A stretch of DNA of 64,000 nt from Delphinapterus leucas (lineage: Eukaryota > Chordata > Mammalia > Artiodactyla > Monodontidae). Both the position numbers and the translations under genes were made by a program. The stretch covers positions 6,808,308-6,872,307 of the forward strand of contig NW_022098062.1 in the NCBI RefSeq assembly GCF_002288925.2. The letters are read 5' to 3'. The notes below the pieces were generated by a model, which saw only the letters and a program-made list of their open reading frames with translations, made no database searches and was not told the DNA's origin. Shown one piece after another: positions 1-11,874 of this stretch (positions within the stretch are counted from its first letter, which is position 1; every line of letters starts with the position of its first letter).

Positions 1-52
1 AAACGGGCCAATTTTTGTGGTATGTGAATTGTATCTCGATAAACCTGTTGTT
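1..52 (+). repeat. L1 3'-end fragment
   Basis: The sequence resembles the end of old L1 3'UTRs, with the pattern tgtgaattgtatctc.ataaa followed by a T/A-rich end. It is cut by the window edge. Confidence 0.5.
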
Positions 53-89
53 TTAAAAAGTCATAAGAAAAACACATCAGCAGCCTTCA

Positions 90-1095
90 CATTGCCAATT
101 CCAAAGGTCTCATCTCCCTACCCCACTCTTCCTGCACTTCCCAGCAGCCTAACAGTTGCCCACTCCCTCCTCTCTCTTGCCTTTCCTGACATCACTCCAG
201 GTTCTCCCACCTCACTAGCCACACCTACTCAGTCTCCTTTGCTGGCTCCTCCCCTTCCAAAAGCCTCTAAATGCTGGAGGGCCCAAGGCTCTGTGCAGGG
301 CCTTCTTATCACCTCTATCAATACGTTATTCCTTTGGGAGTTTATCCAATCCTATCTCATGACTTTACCCTCTCACGCGCTGATGACTCCAAATAAACTA
401 GGACCTCTCCCGATTAGTCTCAGACTTCTCTATCTAACTGCTTATTCAATATCTCCCTTTAGTGATCTGAAGTTATCTCAAGCTTAATATGTTGAAGCCT
501 GAGCTTTCTAGTCTCAAATATGTTGAAATCTGAGCTTTCTAGTCTCAATCTCCCACCCTACCACCAATCCTATTTCTTCCCAGGTTTTCTGGTCCCAGTA
601 AATGGTACCACTACTAACACAATTGCCCAAGTCAACCTTAATTTACATATTTTCCTTCTGCCATACACCTGATCATTCGGCATGTCCTATCTTCCACTTC
701 CAAAATGTACCCCAAGCCCACCTATCATCTATTCACGATACAAGCCATCATAATCTTTTAAAGGCAACAGCTTCCTAACTGTTTTCTCTGTGTTCATTTA
801 TTATGTTACTTTCCCTATTAAGATCCCTCATTGACTTCCCATGACATGCCAAGCCCTGACCTGCCTCAGGGCCTTTGAACATGCTGTCCTTCTGCCTGAA
901 ACACTCAACGTTCCATATGGACGGTCCATTCTCTACCTTTCTCTCTCAGTTCATGTCACCTCCTCAGAGAAGCCTTCCCTGCAGACCTACCTGTGTTCTT
1001 CCCTCAGCTCAATTATTCTCAATTACTTCATGATGTCTTTTCCTTCAGGGCACTTACCACAACCAGTAATTATCCTCTGTATTCTACTTACACTG
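90..1095 (+). repeat. LINE L2, about 1 kb, sense
   Basis: The sequence follows the L2 ORF2/3' region in order: the 'cagtctcctttgctggctcctcc' block, 'gatgactccaaat', 'ggacctctccc', 'cctcagggcctttg' and 'gagaagccttccctg'. The reading frames are broken. A 31-bp tandem duplication lies at 486-547. Confidence 0.75.
486..547. repeat. 31-bp tandem duplication inside the L2
   Basis: Units 486-516 and 517-547 differ at only two bases (GC versus AT in the middle), so the duplication is much younger than the L2 around it. Confidence 0.85.
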
Positions 1096-1097
1096 GT

Positions 1098-1290
1098 TAA
1101 TTAATGCAATAAATATCTGTTGTGTCTCCTCTGTGCCAGGCACTGTGGTAGGTGCTAAGGATAAAGTCGTCATCAAGTAGACAGGGTCCAGCCCCAAAGC
1201 AGCATACAATATAGTGGAAGATACAGATATGAATCAAATAATCCTACAAATGACAAAATAAACACAAACTCTGATAAGTGCTTGGATGAA
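1098..1290 (-). repeat. LINE L2 3' fragment, antisense
   Basis: The 'ctctgtgccaggcactgtggtaggtgct' pattern, followed by 'gataagtgc', is the reverse complement of the L2 3' end. Confidence 0.6.
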
Positions 1291-1309
1291 AAACTGTTAG
1301 AGGATCAAA

Positions 1310-1500
1310 TTCCTAACATTTATTGGATGCTTATATGCCAGATACAGAACTAAATTACAACCTATCAAAGCAGGGACTTGTTATGCCCAGTTGACACGTG
1401 AGGAAACAAAGTCACATAACTAGCTGGGGGCTGGGCTGAGGTCAAGCGCAGGTGTGTCTCCCTCAGAGCCAGAGCTCTGCGCTGCTATGTCTCATCTTGC
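1310..1500 (-). repeat. MIR SINE, antisense
   Basis: The core 'gaggaaacaaagtcacataactagct' and the 'ggatgcttatatgccag' arm match a reversed, diverged MIR. Confidence 0.6.
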
Positions 1501-1669
1501 TACAGCCTTTTTTGTTTTTTCCCTCCTGCCTTTATGACAGCTTCGGCCACAGTCTCCACCATCATATCCACCCCCTCTGATCATTCTCAAAACTCTGGTG
1601 CTTCCTTGGTTTCTGTTCTCAACCTTCTCTTCCCCGGGTGTCCCAGCTGGGCTGGAGCTGAAATGTATA

Positions 1670-2065
1670 CATTAGTCACGAAGAGTCAGGCAAATTTTGG
1701 AAAGCAATCTGGTACTACTTACTTAAATAACAACCTGGCAATTCTGCTCCTGAGATCCCAAAGTAATTCTCCCAGCAGCTCTTGAGGCTCCCTGAACAAG
1801 GAGAATCACGACAGCATGATCCATGATGGGGTGAGGCTGGGCACCTGGGTGTCCATCACCAAGTGGGCGCATCCGTGTCTGTGGTTGTTGCACGACACGG
1901 AGTATTTATTATGCATTCACTAGAAGCAACAGATTCGATGTAAACATGAACAGTGCTTAATGAAAAAGGTAAGAAACAGAAATAGATCTATAGCAAAGTA
2001 TCATTTATATAACAATGCATGTGCATAAAACAAAAATACACATTTTATAAAAATATATAAAAATG
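1670..2065 (+). repeat. Old L1-like 3' sequence
   Basis: Phrases such as 'caacctggcaattctgctcctgag' and the following A/T-rich stretch resemble mammalian L1 3' regions. The match is strongly diverged. Confidence 0.4.
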
Positions 2066-2259
2066 AAATGCACTAATTAGACAAAATAGAATGGCTGTTA
2101 GAGGGACACAGAAACAGACACATGAATAAGCAGGGACCATATGTCCTGGTTTGCCCGTTTCTGTCCCGGATTACGGCTGTGATCCCAGCATAACGATTAT
2201 TAAAATGCCTCTTTTTCTTCTCCGATGTGCTCCTTCTTGTATAATAAACATACAGTCGC

Positions 2260-3280
2260 TCTAGGTATGGAAATAAGAAGAAGAAATAAATAGGAGGGAG
2301 AACTTGCACAGATCTGGTGGCCGTAACTTGGAATGAGGACTACGGTTACCTCAACCCTCCATACCTAAGATCCAAAGTAAAATCAAAGCGTGAACAACCA
2401 CAACAAAGCAAGAAAACAAACAAAAAATCTAGACCAAAACATACCACCCCAAGATTTGAACAATAGTCATGTCCTTGAGCATCTATCTCCATGCACTGAT
2501 CCATCGGGCTGAGGACCATTGGTGTGTGGGGACAGAGACTCCATCTGCATTTGGTTTCCAGGCTCATAAAGGCACGTCAGGTGCAGTGGGAGGGGTGGAG
2601 CGCGAGACTGGGGGTAGCTGGCAGAGGCCAAATCATAAGAACTTCCAGGCCTCCAGGAGAGAATTCCCCACAAATGGAGACATCTAGTATGATAAGGGAC
2701 ATCCGCCCAAAGTGCCCAGTGGTCATAGGAGGGCAGTGATCTAGGTACCGATCTAGGTTTTGCAGGGCAGCTGGTATGGACGAACCCCCAGAACCTAGGG
2801 GATGGCAGGTATGCACCCCAGGAAACAAGGGCTCCAGGGGTGAAACTAAGAATCTCATTGTAAAAGCTGTATGGTCTATGACAGCCTCATTGCCAGAGGG
2901 AAGGAGCTCCCCGCTCTGACCTCCCAGCACGTGGCCGCACACATGTGCACAGCCTACAGCTTCTGCACACCTGGGCAGAGCTCCACTAGGCTGCTGGTGC
3001 CAACGAGAGGCGGGGGGCAGTGGATCTCTTGTTCTGCAGATGTGGCGCCCATGACTGATGACTCAGATGGATTCATGAATGTGGGTAAGACTTTTTAAGA
3101 TGCCAGGAGTTCTTTGGGAAAACTTTGCAAGGATCTGCAGGTGGGGCTTTGAGCCAGTAAAACTGACATTTAACTGTTAATGTGATAGCGTTTGTCCCCA
3201 TAAACTGGTGAAGCTAAGGGACAACAAGATGACACTCTCCCAGTAAAAAGAACCACCTTTCACTTAGTCTCCCCAAACCA
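2260..3280. other. Unique intergenic sequence
   Basis: I see no gene or named repeat here. Several overlapping short frames on both strands look like chance. The stretch just before it (2,100-2,260) resembles an old dispersed repeat I cannot name. Confidence 0.5.
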
Positions 3281-3284
3281 AAAC

Positions 3285-4205
3285 CCAGGTGTTATCATGG
3301 ACTCTCTCTCCCATCTTTCAAGACTGACTGGCCACCAAATCCTGTTCAACTTGTTAACAATTTTCTAATCTGTTATTTCCTCTGTATTGCTGTGGCCACT
3401 ATTCTCATCCAAGCCACTATCATTTCTCCTTTGCATGATGGTTAATTTTATGTGTCAGTTGACTGGGCCACAGGGTGCCCACACATTTGGGCAAACATTA
3501 TTCTGGGTGCGTCTGTGAGGGTGTTTCTGGATGAGATTAACTTCTGAATTGTTAGACTGAGTAAAGAAGATTGCCCTCCCTGATGGGGGCGGGCCTCAGC
3601 CAATCTGTTGAAGGTTTGAATAGAACAAAGGGCTGACATTTCTGTGAGTAAGGGGGAATGCCTCCTGCCTGATTGCATGAACTGGGACATTTTTTTTTTT
3701 CTGATCTTCAGACTCAAACTGAAGCATCAGCTATTCCTAGATCCCCAGCCTGCTGGCTTTCCAACTAGAACTACATGTCGGCTCTTCTGGGTCTCCAGCT
3801 TGGCAAAAAATAAACAAATATATCAATCTCTTTATATATAGAAAAAGAGTGTAAGTCTCTGGAGAACTTGGATTACTGCAGTAGCCCCGTGAACAGTCTC
3901 CATGCTACTTTGACCTTCCACACTACTTTCAGAGTGATTTTCCCAAAACATAATCTAAGGACGTCTTTCACATATTTAGCTTTCTTCAGTGACTTCTCAT
4001 TGCCTCCAGGATAAAATTAAACTCTTTAGCATCTATTCAAAATCCTTCCTGATTAATCCCTTCCCTACTTCACCATACCTTCTCTTACCTCTTTGTCCCA
4101 ACACACACACTCCAGCCTCACTGAACTCCTAGTTGGCCTTCAAAAGGGCCTTGCCACCTCCTCCCTAGGCCTTTGCTCAACCTGCCCCAAATGCCCTTCC
4201 TGCCC
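3285..4205 (+). repeat. LINE L2, sense, split by an LTR
   Basis: The L2 order ('accaaatcctgtt', 'ccaagccactatcatttctc', then after the LTR 'cagtagccccgtgaacagtctcc' and 'cctttgctcaacctg') continues cleanly on both sides of the LTR at 3436-3875. This shows the LTR landed in an existing L2. Confidence 0.7.
3436..3875 (+). mobile_element. Solo LTR of the MLT2/ERVL type
   Basis: It begins TGATGGTTAATTTTATGTGTCA and has the typical 'gtgtctgtgagggtgtttctggatgagattaac' and 'gggcctcagccaatc' blocks, and a 3' end with 'ctctggagaac'. These are hallmarks of ERVL MLT2 LTRs. Near-matching 5-bp flanks (TTGCA at 3431-3435, CTGCA at 3876-3880) look like the target-site duplication. No internal viral genes remain. 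Confidence 0.7.
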
Positions 4206-4410
4206 TGCAGGCTCACTCATTCTCTAGCTGTGTGGTCTTGGCCAAGCTACTCAACCCCTTAGTGCCTCAGTTTTCCCATCTGTAAAATGGTGATAATAAC
4301 AGTACCCAGGTCATTGTTTATTGAGTCGATTAAATGCATCAGCACGTGAACAGTGGCCAGCATTTAGTATGCCATGAATGGGGGATAGCAATAGTTATCA
4401 TTACTATCAT
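4205..4410 (+). repeat. MIR SINE
   Basis: It has the MIR core 'ctagctgtgtggtcttgg..aagct', then 'cctcagttttcccatctgtaaaatgg' and 'gataataacagtaccc'. Confidence 0.8.
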
Positions 4411-5460
4411 TTTCTAGTGATGAGGTTTCCTCAGTCTAATATTCTCCCTGCTCAGTTGGGTTAAATTGCTCTGAGGCAGGAGCGGTTCTGGATTCCTGCT
4501 GGAAGATAGTAGGAGGGAAAGAATAGGCAAAGATGGATGGGTGTCTGGACTGATCTCAGGGGTAAAGATGCCTGCCCTCACCTTAGGGCCAGGAAGTTTC
4601 AGGAGACACAAGATCCTTGGGATTTCAGGCTGGCAACGCCCTGGAGAGATCTCTGTGGCCATCCCTCTGCCTCCAGACAGCTTTCTTGTATTTCCGCTGC
4701 TAGGACGAGGCCTTGAAGAGCCAGGTGACAGCGTGTGGCTGCCAAGAAGCTTTATGGTGCCTCATACTAGCTGTGACTTCTATTTCAGGACCCACAAAGG
4801 TCAAAGTCAGTCCCTGCCCGCAGGAATGGCAAGATGCGTGCCAGGAGCAGCTGGGCTCCCCAGCCTCCTGGGTCCCACTAACCAGGAAGCACAAACCTTG
4901 AACCCATCAAGCACAGGGGTTGATAAACTCCAGCGCTGAGCCCCAAGGCGCTGCTTTGTACAGAATCCCCAGTGAGCCCCAAATGGAGAGAAATACAGCT
5001 TCTCACAGCTCATTCTGGGCCCTGCCTACCTCTCCTTTCTCCCATCACTCAACCAACGAAGGAGCTGGGCTAACAATTAAATACAGTAGCAATTTAAAAC
5101 CGCCCTGCGTTGGGGGCCCCTCTGCGAACCCTGCCCGCCTGTCCAGGCTGCTCTTTACTCTTGGTGGGCCTAGGCTCCCCCCGCAGTCTGATGCTGGCAC
5201 TGAAAACTGGCTCATAAAACACTCTGTAAAAGAAGCTCCAGGGGCCAGTGAGCTAGGATCATGACTGGGGCCACATCCTGTCCTCAGACCTTCTCCCTTT
5301 CACGGGAGCTTGCTTTTGCTTTACCCCGTTTCCCTGGGAGCCTTGTGGATTTACGGTGGCCCCGGCCAGTCTACTCGACTCCAGGTAGAGAGATTTCAGG
5401 GCATTGATGGAGCTCCTACCCAGCCACTGTGCAGAGGCACCCGCTGAGGTGGACAGGGAA
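4410..5460. other. Unique intergenic sequence
   Basis: I see no repeat or exon that I can support. Overlapping short frames on both strands lack codon or domain signal. Confidence 0.5.
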
Positions 5461-5870
5461 GGAGAGCCTTGGGATCAGAAGCCTTGGGTTTCAATGCCTG
5501 GCCTGCCGCTTCCTAGCCACGACCCTGGAAATCAGTGGTCCTCAAACTCTGGTCTCTGAGCAGCAGCATCAGTGTCGCTTAGGAACTTGAAACGCCAGTT
5601 ATCAGGCCCCATTCCAGACCCACTTCATCAGAGACTTAAGCTGGAGCCCAGACATCAGAGTTTTAACAAGCCCTCCAGGTGACGCCGGTGCTCGCTGAAG
5701 CTCCAACCACTGTCAAGCCATTTCCCCTGTCTGAGACTCACTTTCCTCATCTGGAAAATGGGGAGAAGACATCTGTTTTGCAGGGTTGTTGTATTTAATG
5801 AGACTGCAGTATGTGACAGCAAGCATCCCCTTGTCACATAGAAGGTGCCCGGACTGCTGCTGCTAGAGGG
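5460..5870 (+). repeat. MIR SINE split by a MER5A-like element
   Basis: The MIR 5' part ('ttcctagccacgaccctgg') and 3' part ('gactcactttcctcatctggaaaatgggg') flank a MER5A-like DNA transposon at about 5533-5714. Confidence 0.6.
5533..5714 (+). mobile_element. MER5A-like non-autonomous hAT element
   Basis: It starts CAGTGGTCCTCAAACTCTGG and keeps 'agttttaacaagccctccaggtgacgcc' and a decayed 'aaccactg' terminal repeat, as in MER5A relics. It has no coding capacity. Confidence 0.65.
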
Positions 5871-5984
5871 CTGAGAGTGTAGGGTGCTCCTCCATGCAGG
5901 AAGTAGCCTCTCACTCGGCTGTGCTGCTGAGGGATTCTAAAGCCAGACCTCATCTCACCAGCCATCAGAGAGACCGAGTAAGCT

Positions 5985-6185
5985 ACGTGCGTTGTCTCGC
6001 ATACACATTATCTGTTGTTTTTACCATAGCACTGAAGAGTGGAGCTAGTCATCTTTGTTTTTCTTAGTGAGAAAAACTAAAGCTGAGAGAGGTCACGTAA
6101 CCTGCCTGAGGGCACATGGAAAGGAGCAGGTCCAGAGTTTTAACCTGGTTCTCTCTACTTCCAATGCTCTTTCCACCATATTGGC
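5985..6185 (-). repeat. MIR SINE, antisense
   Basis: The reversed MIR pattern is 'actaaagctgagagaggtcacgtaacctgcc' followed by 'ttccaatgctctttccacc'. Confidence 0.65.
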
Positions 6186-6209
6186 CAGATATAAAGGTTT
6201 TCCCTGTAT

Positions 6210-6300
6210 TACCACTCATTAATTCATTCAGTTAACATATATTTTTGAGTACGTGCTTTATGTCAAGCACTGGGCCAGCAGTACAGCTAAACGGAATTCC
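6210..6300 (-). repeat. L2 3'-end fragment, antisense
   Basis: 'attaattcattcagttaacatat' followed by 'gtgctttatgtcaagcactg' matches the reversed L2 tail. Confidence 0.5.
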
Positions 6301-6675
6301 TTCTATTTCTATATAAGCCAGCTCTTGCTTATCCTTGCTATTAGGGAAAGAGATGCAAGCTGATCGAGTGATTATTTGGGGAGGGTTGAGTCAAATAGGG
6401 GAATATGACAAATCTGAAAAAAATTGTTTCAGGCCCTTAATTCTTTCTTGTTTGTTGCTCCATGCATCTCTCCACCAGGTTGAGAGAAAGATCAGAGTTA
6501 TCTATGAAGAGAAGGGGGTATCATGGGAAGGTCTTCAAGGGCAAGGATGAGAGGATAATATACAGGGCACACTCCTAGTGTCTGGAGGTGTGTGAGACGT
6601 AATTTTATCTAAGTTTATCTAAGTATCCCTCAACTAATGGGTGTTCCCAGTCCCTTCCCTTCCCATATCCTGGGA

Positions 6676-6746
6676 AAGAAAGAAAGAAAGAAAGGAAAGA
6701 AAAGGAGGGAAGGAAGGAAAGAAAGAAAGAAAGAAAGAAAGAAAGA
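6676..6746 (+). repeat. (GAAA)n / purine-rich simple repeat
   Basis: A GAAA/GGAA array runs into the assembly gap. The frames predicted across it are artefacts. Confidence 0.95.
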
Positions 6747-7146
6747 NNNNNNNNNNNNNNNNNNNNNNNNNNNNNNNNNNNNNNNNNNNNNNNNNNNNNN
6801 NNNNNNNNNNNNNNNNNNNNNNNNNNNNNNNNNNNNNNNNNNNNNNNNNNNNNNNNNNNNNNNNNNNNNNNNNNNNNNNNNNNNNNNNNNNNNNNNNNNN
6901 NNNNNNNNNNNNNNNNNNNNNNNNNNNNNNNNNNNNNNNNNNNNNNNNNNNNNNNNNNNNNNNNNNNNNNNNNNNNNNNNNNNNNNNNNNNNNNNNNNNN
7001 NNNNNNNNNNNNNNNNNNNNNNNNNNNNNNNNNNNNNNNNNNNNNNNNNNNNNNNNNNNNNNNNNNNNNNNNNNNNNNNNNNNNNNNNNNNNNNNNNNNN
7101 NNNNNNNNNNNNNNNNNNNNNNNNNNNNNNNNNNNNNNNNNNNNNN
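6747..7146. other. Assembly gap (400 N)
   Basis: The 400 undetermined bases lie between a GAAA array and an L1. The L1 3' end and its tail are probably hidden here. Confidence 1.
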
Positions 7147-7922
7147 AGATTAGTTGACCATAGGTGCATGGGTTTATCTCTGGGCTTTTTATCATCTCCC
7201 ATCGATCTATTTTTCTGCTTTTGTGCCAGTAGCATACTGTCTTGACTGCTGTAGCTTTGTAGCATAGTCTGAAGTCAGGGAGCCTGATTCCTCCAGCTCC
7301 GTTCTTCTTTCTCAAGATTGCTTTGGCTATTCAGGGTCTTTTGTATTTCCATACAAATTGTGAAATTTTTTGTTCTAGTTCTGTGAAAAATGCCATTGGT
7401 AGTTTGATATGGATTGCATTGAATCTGTAGATTGCTTTGGGTAGTATAATCTTTTTCACAGTGTTGATTCTTCTAGTCCAAGAACATGGTATATCTCTCC
7501 ATCTGTTTGTATCATCTTTAATTTCTTTCATCAGTGTCTTATAGTTTTCTGCATACAGGTCTTTTGTATCCTTAGGTAGGTTTATTTCTAGATATTTTAT
7601 TCTTTTTGTTGCAGTGGTACATGGGAATGTTTCCTTAATTTCTCTTTCAGATTTTTCATCATTAGTGTATAGGAATGCAAGAGATTTCTGTGCATTAATA
7701 TTGTATCCTGCTACTTTACCAAATTCATTGTTAGCTCTAATAGTGTTCTGGTAGCATCTTTAGGATTCTTTATGTATAGTATCATGTCATCTGCAAACAG
7801 TGACAGCTTTACTTCTTCTTTTCCTATTTGGATTCCTTTTATTTCTTTTTCTTCTCTAATTGCTGTGGCTAAAACTTCCAAAACTGTGTTAAATAATTGT
7901 GGTGAGAGTGGACAACCTCTTC
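7147..7922 (-). mobile_element. 5'-truncated L1, ORF2 C-terminal region
   Basis: On the minus strand the sequence encodes typical L1 ORF2 protein, with stretches such as [32 protein letters not shown] and [17 protein letters not shown] at 7331-7333 interrupts the frame where Arg is expected (a CGA to TGA change), after which the same frame resumes. The element stops abruptly near 7922, as expected for 5' truncation. It is well preserved, so fairly young, but inactive. Confidence 0.9.
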
Positions 7923-7924
7923 AA

Positions 7925-8635
7925 GGGACTCTTGACACTTAATCAAGAGGAGACAACATGGCAGATTTCTCCCCCATAATGCAACAAAGAACTACAATAA
8001 TGGGTCTTTTAGAGAAGACTTCAAATGTGCCATTGTTATGAAAGCAGGCTGGCTTGGCCATGGGCGGTTTCACAGGCTTTTGGAGTTGGCCAGAGAAGGG
8101 GCTGCTGGGAGCCCCATTTGGGTTGCCATTACACACAGCTGCTCTCTGCTGTGGCTGGCTTCCCTCCATGCCTGAGGAAACCAGAAGGGGAGAACTAATG
8201 AACCCCCTGGTGATTGACAGCCACCCATTCCCTAGGCTGCCTGGCTCCTAAATGAAGAGGGTGAGTTTACTGAGGACCCCAACTGATGGGTAAAAGGCTC
8301 CTTTCTTCACTCCATGACAGTAATAAACTTCCCTCAGTCCCTAAATTATACGTTCAAAGGGAGTGGGATTGAGATCCTGGCTGCCATGACTGTGCGCCCA
8401 TGGAGACACTTAAGGAGAGAGGTCAGCTAAGGGCATTAGTAGAGGAACCTCTCTCTGGAGGATGAAGCTGGGAACCTGAGATTAGAAGAAGCCCTCGGCA
8501 TTTGGCCCCTTAAAAATGCCTACGGTGTAAGCCACAGATCCTGGACACTGTGGAAGCTTCAAGCAGACTGAAGACTGTGGTTGGTTGTGTGGATACTTGT
8601 TAAAATGACTGGTCTGTGACTGGAGCACTTGAATG
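7925..8635. other. Unique intergenic sequence
   Basis: I see no named repeat or exon. A short region after it (about 8636-8715) weakly resembles a reversed L2 tail. Confidence 0.5.
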
Positions 8636-8857
8636 TATTCATTTATTAAATAACCACTTATGAGGTACCAAACATATGTCCCTAAGATAGTCCATGCCTT
8701 TGAGATCTGATGGGGCCACCTTCTAAACTTTTTCCATGAAGAGGACCTTGAGTTCTTTTGTCTAAACCCATCTCCCTCTCTGGTTCTGTGTGTTTATGCT
8801 TCTCCCTCTCCAGATCTCACTAGGAAATTGGTGAAATTCCAATAAAGTCTACACCTT

Positions 8858-9025
8858 AGCGATCAGTATTGTACGAATGTTAATGTCCTGGTCTTGATAG
8901 CTGTGCCATGGTTGTATAAAAGGTCAACATTAGGGGAAGCTGGGTGAGTGGTATGTGGGAAGTCTCTGTACTGTTTTTTCAACTTTTCTGTGAGTCTAAA
9001 ATCAGTTGGAAATAAGAAGTTAAAA
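8858..9025 (+). repeat. L1 3'UTR fragment
   Basis: The run 'taatgtcctggtcttgata', 'aacattaggggaagctgggtgag' and 'tctctgtactgttttttcaacttttctgtgagtctaaaat' is the classic 3' end of L1M-type elements, sense. Confidence 0.8.
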
Positions 9026-9029
9026 AAAA

Positions 9030-10280
9030 TTAGGAAGTCTCACTAGGAGTTTCATTGACTCTTTCTGACTGCTTCTTTTCCATCTCTCTTTTGACCTCTG
9101 TCATTCTCTACCCTTTCTCTAATCCTGTTAATATCTCTTTACCTTTCCTCTCTGTCTCTGACCTTCATTTCTCCTTCGCACAAAAATCTGCTCTCCTCCC
9201 CACATGTAAACACCTAATCAGTCACTGAATTCTCTTAATTAAACTTCCTGAATATCCGTTAGCAATTCCCTCCTCTCTGGTGCTGCTTTCAAGGCTCCTG
9301 CGTTGTACCACCATCACCCACACTACACAATCACCCCGATTATTCCAGGGACACCCTTCCTTGGACTCACCACCTCGGGGATGGGCTCCAGCTAGTTCAT
9401 TGTCCACACTGGGCAGCTCTGGTTCACTCTAGCCCCTGATTCACACCATCACCGTTATCTGCATTGCCTACTGAAAAAAAGCCAAGCAAGCATCGTCATA
9501 CTCTCGTCCCTATTTCCCCAGCTTTAACTCCCCACCAGTGATTTCACTGAGTCCCAGAGCAAAGTCTGACAAGTGCTTCTGCACATGACGGAAAGAACAG
9601 TGCTTCTTTTTCCTGAAGACAGCGAAGGAGGGTTATTACATGTGAAGTTGATGTTCTTGGGCTGTGTGCAGAGAGAGGAGGGAAGGGAAGAGGGAGAAGA
9701 GAGGGGTTTCCATTTCAGTATCAGCAGAGGACCCTGAAGGAGAGAAGGCAGGCATCTCAAGCCTTCTCAGGATCATGGTCTTGATGGGCTTCGCTGCTAC
9801 TGTGCTGAGATTCCCAGAGGTACCAGAGCAGTCTGTGTCTTCCAGGTGGATGAAAAAATGGACCGGGGTCCAAGCAAAGACCATGGCCACATCCCTCCAC
9901 ACCGGTATATTGTCGCTTTCATTCACCAGCTTTCAGCAGTGCCACCTCCAACCTGTCAATGGAACCAGCTCAATGCAGACGCTTTAAATGCCCACAGATC
10001 CTGTGAATGCAGCACGTGCATATTCCTAGCTTTACAGCAACCTACTCCCTCCTCAAGATCTTATGTTTCAACAGCACCAAACACATCACAATGTGGTAGC
10101 CACTGGGGGCAAAGGAGTGAGAGGGTTCAGAGGTTTGTGTCCATCAATCATTGGTTAAAGGCGACTCCCAGTGGGGTGGGAGTCTGCTACAAAAGGGGGG
10201 GCTGCCATATTAGATGGGGGGCCCAGGGAAGACCTCATGGAGAAGATGACATTTGAATCCAATCCTTCAGGAAGTGCAAG
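9030..10280. other. Intergenic sequence, pyrimidine-rich then unique
   Basis: About 9050-9200 is CT-rich and may be very decayed L2. The rest is unique, and I see no exon. Confidence 0.4.
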
Positions 10281-10284
10281 CAAA

Positions 10285-10380
10285 CTACCCAGGTGGCCCA
10301 GTGTCCATCACAGTGCCTGGCAAGTAGCAGACCCTCCATATAGTTGGTTGAATAGATGAATGAATGAATGAATAATGAAC
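10285..10380 (+). repeat. L2 3' end with (GAAT)n tail
   Basis: 'catcacagtgcctggcaagtagcag' followed by 'gttggttgaa' and repeated GAAT is the characteristic L2 terminus. Confidence 0.75.
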
Positions 10381-11500
10381 GATGCTCTGTGTTCCTCTTC
10401 ACCTGCGTGGGAAGGGTGCCGGGCTCCTGGTCTCCACCCCAAGGTCCGGGTCTGATGTTGCAGCATTCATTTGCAGGCCTCTTCCAGCTTCTCTCCTGCT
10501 GACTGCCCAGAGCCGGAAGAGGAATTAGCACCCCAGGCCCCAGAACATCCTCGTGAGGAAAGCACTTCAAGTGGTGGAGAGTTGCAAACTTGCTGGGTGC
10601 GTGTGGGCTGCCTCGGGAGCAACAAATGAGCCTGTGCAGATGGTGCTGAGATAAACGGCGCCATCTTTTTACTGTAGCAGTACAGTCGTAATTTTCCAGA
10701 GACATTTATTAGGCGACGGCTCCCTTCTGCAGGATTGTGCTGTGGCTGGCGCACAGAGACCGCTGCCAGCAAGGTGGAGTGAGGGACCCAGTATTGATGG
10801 CATGATGTGCACCCAGATCGCTCCCATTCCTTTCCTCCCATCCTCGCTTCTGACAACTTAAAGGTTAGTTTGATGCTTGAATAGCTGTGTCTCTCTATCT
10901 GCATTCTTTGCAGGTATTCCCTGCTGTGGCATATCCTAAGAGAACTCCGTCAGAAAATTATCTTTCCTTTTACTTATTCTCCTCTTTTTCACTGGATCTG
11001 CATCACTATAACATATTCGATGGTCTCCTCAAAGTAGTAAGCCTTCCCTGTGATTGTAAAGTGTATTTATGTACAGTATTAAATCCACACCTGGCAGCTC
11101 TTCATCTCAGGACTTCTGGATCTGACAGGGCTCAGGGCCCATGGTGGGTTCCTACCACCTTCTGTTTGGGAGAGGGAGAGCTGGGGTCATTGAGGCCCTG
11201 GGCTCTGCCCTCCGGCCCCGGGGGAATGGAGAAGCTAGTCAAGAGCTTATCCCAGTTGTACCCCCTGACCCTGAGGAAGCAGTTCTTCCCCAGGGCCTGT
11301 GGACTCTTCGCCCAGGATCCCCAGGGAGCCCCCTTTGCCACTGGGAGTCTTGGCCCAACTTGGTCCAACTTTCCCCACTTCTCAGAATCTGGAGAAAGTG
11401 AGTTTCACTGGGAGACTAGAGCACTTGAGAGTCTGGGTCCCACCGCTAGGGCTCAGGGGCCTGCTTGCCTTGGCATTCTCCATGCCTCTCAGGTACACAC
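10380..11500. other. Unique intergenic sequence
   Basis: The 209-codon open frame at 10887-11516 and its shadows show no domain or homology that I recognise. I regard them as chance. Confidence 0.5.
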
Positions 11501-11504
11501 TGCT

Positions 11505-11800
11505 TCTCTAACTTGACTGAAAGCTCCCTGTGGACAGACACAATATCCTTGTTTTTCCCAAAGCCTCTAGCACAGAGCTGGGTGATCAACTCACAATTAA
11601 CAGTAAGCACTTATCACTTCCGAGTCCTTTTCTAGGAAGCATTCTCGGATAAGGTCCTTCCTCCCATAAACTCTACACTATCTTAACTTTAATAAACAGC
11701 TTTACGACTATGTAAGAATCTCTCCAACTAGATGGTGAGCTCCTGTAGCATCTTACATTTTCCTTCTCTGGGAACCCTCTGTCCCCTTCATATCCAATAT
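11505..11800 (+). repeat. L2 3' fragments, sense
   Basis: 'gaaagctccctgtggacagacac..tccttgtttttcccaaagcctctagcacagagctg' and 'gatggtgagctcctg' resemble the L2 3' region in diverged pieces. Confidence 0.5.
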
Positions 11801-11874
11801 ATGAACGTGAATCCTAGATCTTCTTTTGCTCGTTTTATCTTCCCAGTGCCCAGAGTACACAACTGGAAGGAAGA

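Noticed and set aside
6605..7315. Frames spanning the N gap
   Set aside because: They join a GAAA array, undetermined bases and L1 sequence.
10887..11516. 209-codon open frame as a novel gene
   Set aside because: There is no recognisable domain and overlapping frames on both strands are equally open. There are no splice or promoter signals I could support.
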